64,000 bases of DNA. Source: AC-37 sp036389835 (GTDB lineage Bacteria > Actinomycetota > Thermoleophilia > Solirubrobacterales > Thermoleophilaceae). Made by a program: the position numbers and the translations under genes. The notes beneath the pieces are model-generated. The model searched no databases, was not told the origin of the DNA, and worked only from the letters and a program-made list of their open reading frames with translations. Shown here piece by piece: positions 29,000-36,739 of this stretch. Numbering within the stretch: position 1 is the stretch's first letter; each line of letters opens with the position of its first letter. The stretch is taken from NCBI GenBank assembly GCA_036389835.1, contig DASVWC010000069.1, forward strand, positions 1 through 64,000, given 5' to 3'.

Positions 29000-29254
29000 T
29001 CACCTTCGCTGCCTCTCGGCCGCCCGCAGGAGCTCTGAGCCACGCCATTCAAGCGCGGCCGCGAGCTTGAGGAGGTTCTCGTAGCCGATGTTCCGCTCGC
29101 CGCGCTCCACGGACGAGACGTACGTCCGGTGCAACTCGCACCTGTCGGCTAGCGCCTCCTGGCTGATCCCGAGCTTGGCTCGCCGCGCCCGGATTGCGTC
29201 CCCGAGGGCGAGGTGGTCGGCGGAGAGCTTGCGCATCGGCGGCACTCTGGGCAT
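29000..29254 (-). CDS. XRE-family transcriptional regulator (element)
   Basis: 84 aa, nearly all one Cro/CI-type HTH domain (about 15-72; ISQEALADRCELHRTYVSSVE with GERNI). It is divergent from the short SSB gene at 29316, with an inverted-repeat operator between them, so it probably represses its own promoter and that of the SSB gene. Its small size and position resemble repressors that control mobile elements. ATG 29254 is the only sensible start. Confidence 0.85.
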   Translation of the reverse strand: MPRVPPMRKLSADHLALGDAIRARRAKLGISQEALADRCELHRTYVSSVERGERNIGYENLLKLAAALEWRGSELLRAAERQRR

Positions 29255-29288
29255 ACGCAGCCGATCCGTCTACAGACGATAAGACTAC

Positions 29289-29312
29289 AGACTATGCGTA
29301 TACTCATAGTCT
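29289..29312. promoter_or_regulatory. Inverted-repeat operator with SSB promoter
   Basis: A perfect 8-bp inverted repeat (agactatg, 29289-29296; catagtct, 29305-29312) with an 8-bp spacer encloses TATACT (29299-29304), a good -10 for the SSB gene starting 11 nt later. A repressor bound here would block that promoter. A second small palindrome, cgtct-ac-agacg, lies at 29267-29278. Confidence 0.65.
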
Positions 29313-29315
29313 GCT

Positions 29316-29618
29316 GTGAACGTCGTCAGTCTGATCGGCCGGGTCACCGGGGAGCCGCAGCTACGCACGAGCCGCGCGGGTGTCGCCGAGTGCCGGATGC
29401 GACTGGCCGTCCCGCGCTACTCCGGTCGCGGCATCCGGGAGCCAGGCGTCGTGTACGTCGAAGCGAGCACGTTCGGTCTCAGAGCACAGGAGTGCGCCGA
29501 GCGGCTACGTGAGGGCAGCAACGTCGGCCTCTCGGGTCGTTTGGAGGACGATCCGCCGGACGAGGCGCGTGGCGTTTACATCCACCAGCTCGATTTCCTC
29601 GACCCGGCTGAGTCCTAG
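29316..29618 (+). CDS. Short single-stranded DNA-binding protein (OB fold), element copy
   Basis: 100 aa. It begins VNVVSLIGRVTGEPQLR and keeps OB-fold features of bacterial SSB: CRMRLAVPR strand, VEASTFG, CAERLREGSNVGLSGRL. It lacks the Gly/Gln-rich linker and acidic DDDIPF-type tail of replicative SSB. About 60% of residues match the copy at 47392-47679 in the transposon. GTG 29316 with a -10 box 11 nt upstream suggests a nearly leaderless mRNA. It may protect or pair element ssDNA. Confidence 0.8.
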   Translation: MNVVSLIGRVTGEPQLRTSRAGVAECRMRLAVPRYSGRGIREPGVVYVEASTFGLRAQECAERLREGSNVGLSGRLEDDPPDEARGVYIHQLDFLDPAES

Positions 29619-29751
29619 TCCGACCGCGAGGTACCGCGTCGCTCAGCGCAACGCGAGTACGCCCTCGCTGTGGCGACAGCTGGAGCGGCGGAACGACGGG
29701 CAGCTTCGTCCAAGGCAGGGCTTCGGCGGTCAGACGCGAAGAGCCGGACCG

Positions 29752-30690
29752 ATGCCTCGCCCGCCCGGGACATGGACCAGAGCGGAACTGGAGCGAGACG
29801 CGCAGCACGGACGGTCCGAGTTCGTGAAGCAGCGTCTTGCCGCCCTCAAGCGTGAGCAGCAGGCCTACCGCGCCGCGCATCGGGAGGCGGCAGAGGTAGT
29901 CGAAACGCTCCTGAATCGGACAGGGGACCTTCGCAGGCTCACAGGCAAATCCCTTCAGAACCGCGCGGTGCTTGGCCTCGCCCGCCAGCTCGCAGTGCCG
30001 CCCATCTCAGTGGACGACCTCGACACGCTCACTGATAGTTGCTTCGGGCAATGGCTCGGGCAGACCACGGAGCGCGGCATGCGCCCATCCGCGGCAGAGT
30101 TCAACGCAGCGGCGAAGCTCATCCGGCAGCGTCTCGATACCGACCGGATGCCCTGGGTAGCGGCGGGGCGTCCGCCAACTGCATCCGAGCGCCAGCTTTT
30201 CATCGATTGGACGGCGACCGGGCCTGCGGCGGCCCGGGTACTCACCGCACGCCGCAGCGAGGCGAGCGCTCAGCAAGAAGCGGCGACGCGCGCTGCGGCC
30301 AGTGCTGCCAGTTACAGCCCTGTGAAGCCTCCCGGCACGCTCTCCGACCCGATCAACCAGATGGAGCCGGGCTCGTTTTCCACGGCGTCGCGAAAGCTGG
30401 CCGGCACCAGTATGGACGTGCCTATTCGGCTGCGAGCGGGCCACCCCACGGGCCTGCTGTTCTTGGCCATTGAGTGCAAGGTTTCCAACTCTTCGCTGAA
30501 TTCGCGCAAGCGACTCATCGAAGTCACGCGAAAGCGCGAAGTCTGGGACAGCTCGGGAGCGCTGTACCAGTTCAGGACGGCGGCGGTCTTGTCTGGCGTT
30601 TTCAGCGTGGAGCGCCTCTTGGAGGCTCAGGACAGCGGCGTTTGGCTCTTCTGGGGACACAGGCTGAGCGACTTGACAGCGTTCCTCTGA
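29752..30690 (+). CDS. XamI-type restriction endonuclease
   Basis: 312 aa. The sequence follows the RE_XamI family pattern: N-terminal helical region with PPGTWTRAELERD, and a C-terminal nuclease half containing IECKVSNSSLNSRKRL (the ExK catalytic pair about 242-244), TAAVLSGVFSVERL and LFWGHRLSDL. XamI recognises GTCGAC, so a SalI-like specificity is expected but not shown. The partner methyltransferase follows 37 bp downstream. ATG 29752 is the first start consistent with the family; the upstream frame is low-complexity. Confidence 0.8.
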   Translation: MPRPPGTWTRAELERDAQHGRSEFVKQRLAALKREQQAYRAAHREAAEVVETLLNRTGDLRRLTGKSLQNRAVLGLARQLAVPPISVDDLDTLTDSCFGQWLGQTTERGMRPSAAEFNAAAKLIRQRLDTDRMPWVAAGRPPTASERQLFIDWTATGPAAARVLTARRSEASAQQEAATRAAASAASYSPVKPPGTLSDPINQMEPGSFSTASRKLAGTSMDVPIRLRAGHPTGLLFLAIECKVSNSSLNSRKRLIEVTRKREVWDSSGALYQFRTAAVLSGVFSVERLLEAQDSGVWLFWGHRLSDLTAFL

Positions 30691-30715
30691 TCGCTTTTCC
30701 GAGTGGGGCGAGGTC

Positions 30716-30721
30716 TACGTT
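30716..30721 (+). promoter_or_regulatory. -10 box for the methyltransferase gene
   Basis: TACGTT ends 6 nt before GTG 30728. A separate leaderless promoter would let the protective methylase be made independently of the nuclease. Confidence 0.35.
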
Positions 30722-30727
30722 TAGGCG

Positions 30728-32368
30728 GTGCAGCTCGCTCTCCCCGCCCTAACGCGCCACGACGGTCCCGGCCTGATAGCCGAGCTGGTTGCTCAAGCGC
30801 GCCTGCGCGCGGGCGCAGATGCAAGTCCGGCTGCTCGTCGCGAGGCCCTGCTGGCCACACTGGAAGGTTGGACGCCAAACGCGAGCGAGCGAGAGGTGTG
30901 CGCGGACGGCTATGACGTACCGGGGATGGCCTACGAGGCGCTAATCAGCGGTGCTGAACGCCGTGACGCCGGTCAGTTCGCCACACCGAACTACGCCGCT
31001 GACCTTATGGCCGCATGGTTGTTGCGCGAGCCCGTCGATCTTCTGCTCGACCCGGGCGTCGGCTCCGGTCGGCTGCTCTACCGAGCCGGCCTGCGCGAAA
31101 ACGGTCCCGAGACGTTCCTAGGGCTCGACACGGACCGGCTCGTCGTCGAACTCGCTCGTCGCAACCTTAAGTGGCGCGGCCTCGCGGATCGGGCCGAGGT
31201 GCGGGTGGCGGACTTCTTCGCATCAGTGCCCGAGCGTCCTGACGCCATTACATGCAACCCGCCGTACTCCAGGCACCACAGCTTGTCGAACGAGGCGAAG
31301 GCATCCATCCACGACGGTCTGGAACAGCGCCTGGGTGTGCGGTTCAGCCGCCTCGCTGCACTACACGCGCTGTTCTTCGTACGTGCCATCGAAGTAGGCC
31401 GGCCGGGCGCACGGATTGCGTTTATCACTCCCGGCGACTGGCTCGATACCGCCTACGGCCGCAAGGTGAAGCAGTGGGTGCTCGAGCATGCGACGGTCGA
31501 CGCTCTCGTGTTCTTCCCTGAGGATGCGCTTCCGTTCGGGGGATCGGTGATGAGCAGTGCGGTCATCACCTTCGTTCGTAAGCATCAAGCGAGCGGGGGC
31601 ACGACCGTTACGACCAAGACCAGGGTGGTGCGTTTGCCTCACCAGCCTCCCGTCGTCGAAGATGTTCTGGCGGCGGCCACGGGGGTCGGCGAGCACTCGC
31701 TTCGCGTGGAAGAGGTCGAACTGACCCCCTCCGGCAAATGGAGTCGGCCGGCGCCCAAACGCAACGGCGGCGTCGCGTTGTCCGAGCTCGCGCGGGTGCG
31801 CCGCGGCATCGCGACCGGCAGCAACGGATTCTTCGTCGTCTCCGACGCCACCCGCCGCCAGTGGAAGTTGCCGCTGGACGAGCTGCGGGCATGCGTCACC
31901 AGCCCGCGGGCGTTCGATGGCCTGGAGATACGCAAGGCCGACTTCGACGCGCTCGCCGAGAAGTCGCCCCGGTGGATCATCGCGTGCTGGCGGGAAGACG
32001 CCGAATGCGAGGAAAGCCCGCTGGGCGCATATCTCCGGCATGGTCGTGCGCTCGGCGTCCCGGATGGCTACCTCGCCTCCAGGCGCAAGCCATGGCACGG
32101 ACTCGACCGACGCGAGCCGCCAGCGATCCTGTGGCCCTACTTCAACCGCGCTCGCTTGCGTTTCGTCCGCAATCGGGCGGACGCCCTTCCTCTAAACACG
32201 TGGCTCGGAGTTGAGCCCCACGAGGACGTGGATGCGGACAGGCTGTGGCGCGCGCTCAACGACCCGTTGACCATGGAGCATTTGGTCGCTTCGCGTCGCT
32301 CTTACGCCGGTATGACCAAGTTGGAGCCAGCGGAGCTCGGTGAGGTAAGCGTTCGCTGGCGGGCGTGA
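30728..32368 (+). CDS. Adenine-specific DNA methyltransferase (XamI/SalI type)
   Basis: 546 aa. N6-adenine MTase core: AdoMet motif I as LDPGVGSGRLL (about 107-117), catalytic NPPY (about 177-180), and further alpha/beta blocks (ITPGDWLDTAYG, SAVITFVRK). The C-terminal 220 residues form a target-recognition region with ARVRRGIATGSNGFF. It should modify the site cut by the endonuclease just upstream and thereby protect the host. It ends 76 bp before a convergent gene. Confidence 0.87.
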   Translation: MQLALPALTRHDGPGLIAELVAQARLRAGADASPAARREALLATLEGWTPNASEREVCADGYDVPGMAYEALISGAERRDAGQFATPNYAADLMAAWLLREPVDLLLDPGVGSGRLLYRAGLRENGPETFLGLDTDRLVVELARRNLKWRGLADRAEVRVADFFASVPERPDAITCNPPYSRHHSLSNEAKASIHDGLEQRLGVRFSRLAALHALFFVRAIEVGRPGARIAFITPGDWLDTAYGRKVKQWVLEHATVDALVFFPEDALPFGGSVMSSAVITFVRKHQASGGTTVTTKTRVVRLPHQPPVVEDVLAAATGVGEHSLRVEEVELTPSGKWSRPAPKRNGGVALSELARVRRGIATGSNGFFVVSDATRRQWKLPLDELRACVTSPRAFDGLEIRKADFDALAEKSPRWIIACWREDAECEESPLGAYLRHGRALGVPDGYLASRRKPWHGLDRREPPAILWPYFNRARLRFVRNRADALPLNTWLGVEPHEDVDADRLWRALNDPLTMEHLVASRRSYAGMTKLEPAELGEVSVRWRA

Positions 32369-32444
32369 GTCGAGGTCGAGTAGATTCTCTCGCAGTGCGG
32401 GCGGGGTCGAGCTGGGCTGGCCTACTTTCTCGACCGAGCCCGGA

Positions 32445-33095
32445 CTAACCGCATGACGCTGGAAGCGATCCGGCGGTCGACCGAGTTGGCCGCCAGGGCT
32501 TCGCCGAGGGTGAGTCCGCCGCACCCGGGAGCTCGTCCCACACAGCGAGCCGCGCCATCGGTCCGTGCCCGCAGGCAGGACCGAGATCCTTTAGGAAGTC
32601 GTAGAAAGCCCGCTGCTTCCATCGCGGGGCACCGGGGCCGGAAAGCTCCCTCGGCGGTGCGGCTGGGCCGAACATCTTCTCGGCGGATGCATTCGTCCAG
32701 TAGCCGCCATATCCCGCTGCGGCCAAACACTCCCTTTCGTACCGGGCGCAAAACGCCGCGTACCCGACGAGCGGGAACACCGGCAGCCGCTCGTAGGCGG
32801 GGGCCGTCAGGGTTTGCGCTCGATACCGGTTGAAGTGGCGAGCCTCGTCTAGCTCGACAAGCACGCCCTCGATCCGAAGGTCCCAGGAGTCCGGGCGGAA
32901 GCGGGGCGGCTGGCCCTGCACTACGTTGCGACCGCCTAGCTTGCGGTAGACAGCAAGCGTTTCGGCCGCGAGCGCGGGAGGCATCTCGTCAATGGCGGGG
33001 CGGGCGGCCTGGAACTCACCTTCGAGCTCCGCGTTCAAGCCACGGTTCGCCAGCAGAGTCCGTAACTGCCTCGCAGCCGAGCTGATCCGACCCAA
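32445..33095 (-). CDS. Uncharacterised protein with nuclease-like VELDEARHFNRYR motif
   Basis: 216 aa. The central DLRIEGVLVELDEARHFNRYR (about 70-90) has a PD-(D/E)xK-like look, and KQRAFYDFLKDL follows near 160-170. I recall a small uncharacterised family with this motif pair (DUF7255-like) but cannot verify it. It lies between a restriction-modification pair and the relaxase. The last 20 residues are low complexity. TTG 33095 is the best start; there is no ATG or GTG before the first helix. Confidence 0.55.
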   Translation of the reverse strand: MGRISSAARQLRTLLANRGLNAELEGEFQAARPAIDEMPPALAAETLAVYRKLGGRNVVQGQPPRFRPDSWDLRIEGVLVELDEARHFNRYRAQTLTAPAYERLPVFPLVGYAAFCARYERECLAAAGYGGYWTNASAEKMFGPAAPPRELSGPGAPRWKQRAFYDFLKDLGPACGHGPMARLAVWDELPGAADSPSAKPWRPTRSTAGSLPASCG

Positions 33096-33184
33096 CGTGC
33101 GCGTGACGGTACCGCCGAGCCAGCGCTACCGCGCCAACCGCAAAATCGCTTCACGCACTTGCACTCAGTGCTCTCAGTACATGT
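33096..33184. other. Candidate oriT region upstream of the relaxase
   Basis: The 89 bp between the divergent starts include the palindrome gcact-c-agtgc (33161-33171) and a short direct repeat ctcagtg/ctcagta. MobF elements often have oriT beside the relaxase gene. This is positional inference only; no nic motif is recognised. Confidence 0.3.
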
Positions 33185-36001
33185 GTGTTGTCGATCGGGA
33201 AGCTCGGCCAGGGCCAGGAGAGCTACTACCTGGAGGCCGTCGCTCAGGGAGTCGAGGACTACTACACAAGCGCCGGCGAGCCCCCGGGCCGTTGGGCGGG
33301 CAGCGCTGCGCGCGAGCTGAGGGTCGGTGGCGAGGTCGAGACCGATGCGCTCCGCTTCGCACTCGCAGGTGCGCACCCGCGCACCGGCGACCCGCTGGCC
33401 GCGCGCCGGGGCAGCTCGCGCGTCCCCGGCTTCGACCTGACCTTCTCGGCGCCCAAGGCGGTCAGCGTCCTCTACGGGCTTGCCGACGACGCGCTCGCGA
33501 CTGAGATCTGCGGCGCGCACGAAACCGCCGTCGACGCGGCGCTCGACTACGTGGAGCGGCACGCGGCGGTCGCGCGCCGTGGCGCGGGCGGCCACGAGAG
33601 CGTCACCGGCAACGGGTTCGCCGCCGCGGCGTTCCGCCACCGTTCGAGCCGCGCGGGCGACCCGCAGCTCCACACCCACGTGCTCGTGGCGAATATGACC
33701 AGGGGGAGCGACGGACGCTGGAGCGCGCTCGACGGCCGCCGCCTGTACGCGCACGCGAAGACCGCCGGCTACCTCTACGAGGCTCATCTGCGCGCGGAGC
33801 TGACGCGCCGCATCGGCGTCGAGTGGAAGCCGGTGCGGAACGGGATCGCGGACGTGCGAGGCATTCCGCAGTCCGTGCTGCACGCGTTCAGTCGTCGGCG
33901 GGCCGAGATCGACCGGGCGCTGGCCGCACGCGGAGAGAACTCGGCGCGCGCGGCCCAAGTAGCCGCGCTCGACACGCGCCGCGCGAAGGACTACGACGTC
34001 GAGCCCGAGTCACTCCGGTCCGAATGGCGACGCCGGGCTCGCACGCTCGGCTTCGAGCTCGAATCGCGCGCGGTGACGGGCCGCGCTGCCGCCCCCGAGC
34101 TGGCCGCGCACGAGGTCGGGCGGATCGCCGACGAGCTGGCTTCGCCTCGGGGGCTCACCAGCGACCGCTCGTCGTTCACCCGCCGCGAGGTCATCCAGGC
34201 GTTCTGCGAGCGCCTGTCGCAGGGCGTCGACGTGAAGACCGCCGAGCGGCTGGCCGACGAGTTTCTCGCCAGCGATCGCACCGTCGTCCTGACCACCGAC
34301 GTCTCGGCGCTCACCCACGGCGACGTGATCCGCCGGGCCGATGGCCGCGCGGTCAAAGCGACCAGTGAGGAGCGGCGCCACTCCACACCCGAGCTGCTCG
34401 AGACCGAGCGACGCCTGATCGAAGGCGCGCTGGCCCGGCGCGGCGAGGGCGCGGGTGCCGTATCGGAAGAGACGGTCGGCTCGGCGTTGTTGCGTCGCCC
34501 TACGCTCGGCGAGGACCAGGCAGCGATGGTCCGGCGGCTCGCGGGCCACGGCGATGGCGTCCAGGTCGTCTGCGGCCGGGCCGGCACCGGGAAGACGTTC
34601 GCGCTCGACGCGGCGCGCGAGGCGTGGGAGGCCGAGGGCCATCGCGTGATCGGCGCGACGGTCGCGCGCCGCGCGGCGTGCGAGCTCCAGAAGGGCGCGG
34701 GGATCGAGTCGACGAGCCTTGCCGCGTTGTTCCAGGACCTGCGCCTCGGCGGCGAGTACGGTCTGCCGGAGCGCAGCGTCGTCGTTCTCGACGAGGCCGG
34801 GATGGCCGGCACGCGCCAGCTGGCCGAGCTGCTCGGCCACGCCGAGGCCGCGAGCGCGAAGGTCGTGCTCGTCGGCGACCCGTACCAACTACCAGAGATT
34901 GATGCCGGAGGAAGCTTCCGCGCCCTGCTCACGCGCTTGGAGGCGATCGAGCTGACGGACAACCGGCGCCAGCGCGAGCCGTGGGAGTGGGAGGCGCTCG
35001 ACGATCTGCGCGAAGGGCGAGCCGAGGAGGCCGTGTCGCGGTACCAGGACCACGGCCGAGTTGTGCTCGGGGAGGGCGCCGAGGACATCCGGGACCGGCT
35101 CGTTACCGACTGGTGGCGGGGGGCGGGGGAGGGGGACGCCGCGATGATCGCCCTCAGGCGTTCAGACGTCCGCGACCTGAACGACCGTGCGCGAGCGCTG
35201 ATGTGTGAGCACGGCCGCCTCGGGCCCGACCTGCTCCAGGTCGGCGAGCGGGACTTCGCGGTCGGCGATGAGGTGGTGGCGCTGAAGAACGCGCCGCGAC
35301 TCGATGTCGTCAACGGGACGCGCGGTGTCGTGACTCGCATCGACGCGCAGGCCGGCGGCCTGGTGCTTTGCACGACGGACGGGCGCAAAGTGGAGCTGCC
35401 GCGTGACTACCTCGAGTCCCAGACCGAGCGTGGCGGCCCGACGCTTGATCACGGCTACGCGATCACGGGCCACAAGGCGCAGGGGATCACGACCGACCGG
35501 GCGTTCGTGCTCGGGAGCGACAAGCTCTACCGCGAGTGGGGCTATGTCGCGATGAGTCGTGGGCGCGTCGAGAACCGGCTGTACGTCGTCGGGGTCGCGG
35601 GACGCGAGCGCGACGAGTACGCGCCAGCCGAGCGACGGCCGGACTCGCTGGACCGTGTTCGAAGGGCCCTCGGGCACAGCCGTGCGCAGACGGCCGCGAT
35701 CGAGCACACGACGCGGACAGCTGTAGTGGAGCCGCCCATCTACCTGGTCAAGGAACTCGGGCCGTGGCCCGAGCGGCGCAGCCAGCGCCGGGCATGGGAG
35801 AGCGCGGCGCTCACGATCGAGACCTACCGGCGTAGCTTCGGGATTGATGACACGCAGAGCGCCCTCGGTCCGCAGCCGCATGACCTCCGGCAAGCGTCGA
35901 TGTGGCGCGAAGCGCGGCGCGAGGCAGCGCGCACGCGCCGCGAGCTGGCTCGCGGTGTGGAGCGCAGCCTGTCCGTCGGCCGCGGACTCGGCCGTGGATG
36001 A
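33185..36001 (+). CDS. MobF-family conjugative relaxase (TrwC/TraI-like) with helicase domain
   Basis: 938 aa. It opens MLSIGKLGQGQESYYLE, the typical MobF N-terminus with catalytic Tyr residues, followed by the HUH metal site in QLHTHVLVAN (about 161-170). The C-terminal half is a RecD-like helicase: Walker A GRAGTGKT (about 464-471), VVLDEAGMAG (about 533-542), and the motif near GHKAQGIT (about 760). It nicks oriT, stays attached and unwinds the transferred strand. GTG 33185 is chosen over ATG 33181, which is out of frame. Confidence 0.93.
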   Translation: MLSIGKLGQGQESYYLEAVAQGVEDYYTSAGEPPGRWAGSAARELRVGGEVETDALRFALAGAHPRTGDPLAARRGSSRVPGFDLTFSAPKAVSVLYGLADDALATEICGAHETAVDAALDYVERHAAVARRGAGGHESVTGNGFAAAAFRHRSSRAGDPQLHTHVLVANMTRGSDGRWSALDGRRLYAHAKTAGYLYEAHLRAELTRRIGVEWKPVRNGIADVRGIPQSVLHAFSRRRAEIDRALAARGENSARAAQVAALDTRRAKDYDVEPESLRSEWRRRARTLGFELESRAVTGRAAAPELAAHEVGRIADELASPRGLTSDRSSFTRREVIQAFCERLSQGVDVKTAERLADEFLASDRTVVLTTDVSALTHGDVIRRADGRAVKATSEERRHSTPELLETERRLIEGALARRGEGAGAVSEETVGSALLRRPTLGEDQAAMVRRLAGHGDGVQVVCGRAGTGKTFALDAAREAWEAEGHRVIGATVARRAACELQKGAGIESTSLAALFQDLRLGGEYGLPERSVVVLDEAGMAGTRQLAELLGHAEAASAKVVLVGDPYQLPEIDAGGSFRALLTRLEAIELTDNRRQREPWEWEALDDLREGRAEEAVSRYQDHGRVVLGEGAEDIRDRLVTDWWRGAGEGDAAMIALRRSDVRDLNDRARALMCEHGRLGPDLLQVGERDFAVGDEVVALKNAPRLDVVNGTRGVVTRIDAQAGGLVLCTTDGRKVELPRDYLESQTERGGPTLDHGYAITGHKAQGITTDRAFVLGSDKLYREWGYVAMSRGRVENRLYVVGVAGRERDEYAPAERRPDSLDRVRRALGHSRAQTAAIEHTTRTAVVEPPIYLVKELGPWPERRSQRRAWESAALTIETYRRSFGIDDTQSALGPQPHDLRQASMWREARREAARTRRELARGVERSLSVGRGLGRG

Positions 36002-36019
36002 GTGCGCAGAGAAGGCCAG

Positions 36020-36058
36020 CCGCCCGCCGGACCCGCCGCCTGAACGGACGGCGGGCGG
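36020..36058. terminator. Hairpin between relaxase and convergent genes
   Basis: A perfect 10-bp inverted repeat, ccgcccgccg (36020-36029) and cggcgggcgg (36049-36058), separated by 19 nt. It lies between convergent transcripts and could stop both. Confidence 0.5.
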
Positions 36059-36082
36059 GCGGAGGCTTGCGGTGCGGGCCTA

Positions 36083-36229
36083 CTAGCCGCGGTCCGCGCG
36101 GCGTGGAGGCGGCGCGTGTCCGGCACTCCCTGGCTTCGTTGGGTCGCGTGGCGTTGGCGGGTTCTGGCCTCGCGTCCCCGGCTTTGTCGGATCGCGCGGG
36201 GGCGGGGCCGGCTTCTTGTCGCTAGCCAA
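36083..36229 (-). CDS. Small proline-rich basic protein with perfect Shine-Dalgarno
   Basis: 48 aa, rich in Pro, Lys and Arg, with the octapeptide PRDPTKPG present twice. The start is set at TTG 36229 because AAGGAGGTGA (36235-36244, minus strand), a full complement of the 16S tail, sits 5 nt upstream. Such a strong site supports real translation. A longer frame from 36268 would overlap the preceding gene and bury the site. No family recognised; probably disordered. Confidence 0.6.
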   Translation of the reverse strand: MASDKKPAPPPRDPTKPGTRGQNPPTPRDPTKPGSAGHAPPPRRADRG

Positions 36230-36246
36230 TGTGTTCACCTCCTTCC

Positions 36247-36714
36247 CTAAGCGAGCTTCATCGTCCACAGGAGCACCTCGGCGCCGAGGGCGCCGGCCCC
36301 GAGCGAGAACACTCGGTAAAGGCGATCGAGTAGCGCTTCGTTCAGGTCATAGTTCTCCTCGAGCGTCGTGGCGACGAAGCGCTTCATGGCGTTGGCGTCC
36401 CCGCACCGCGGCTCGTCGGCCCAGTCCTCAAGGAGCACCTTGGCGCCGAGGACCAGCCGCCACGCCTTGCGCCGGGGAACGACGATCCAGAGGCAGAGCC
36501 CAACGACGGCCAGGAATGCGAGGACGGCAAGCCCGCCGAGGGTGCCGAGTTCCCCATCACGGCTAAGGGCCTCGGCACCGAGGAACGACGTGGCGACGGA
36601 CGCGCCGGTTAGCAGCAACCCGGTCCGCGAGCGGAGTTCGTCGAGCTGGCTCGACTGCTGTGCGATGGCGCGGACGGACTCCGCGTACGCGATCTCCTCG
36701 GGGGTCTCGGCCAC
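36247..36714 (-). CDS. Three-helix membrane protein, possible effector
   Basis: 155 aa. N-terminal helix (about 8-30), two close transmembrane helices (about 31-52 and 58-80), a cytosolic helical segment with conserved-looking acidic and Arg residues (about 85-130), and a final hydrophobic helix (about 135-155). The layout is reminiscent of small membrane effectors of prokaryotic defence systems, such as the PycTM group, but no diagnostic motif is present. It starts 25 bp after the MBL gene stop, so the two form an operon. Confidence 0.6.
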   Translation of the reverse strand: MAETPEEIAYAESVRAIAQQSSQLDELRSRTGLLLTGASVATSFLGAEALSRDGELGTLGGLAVLAFLAVVGLCLWIVVPRRKAWRLVLGAKVLLEDWADEPRCGDANAMKRFVATTLEENYDLNEALLDRLYRVFSLGAGALGAEVLLWTMKLA

Positions 36715-36739
36715 TGGCGCTGAGTCGGTTGCGCGGGTG

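Noticed and set aside
29316..29618. The short SSB as the replicative chromosomal SSB
   Set aside because: It lacks the acidic C-terminal tail and linker, and is located in a mobile element with a homologue in a transposon.
33181..33183. ATG 33181 as the relaxase start
   Set aside because: It is in another frame that soon fails; GTG 33185 gives the typical MobF N-terminus.
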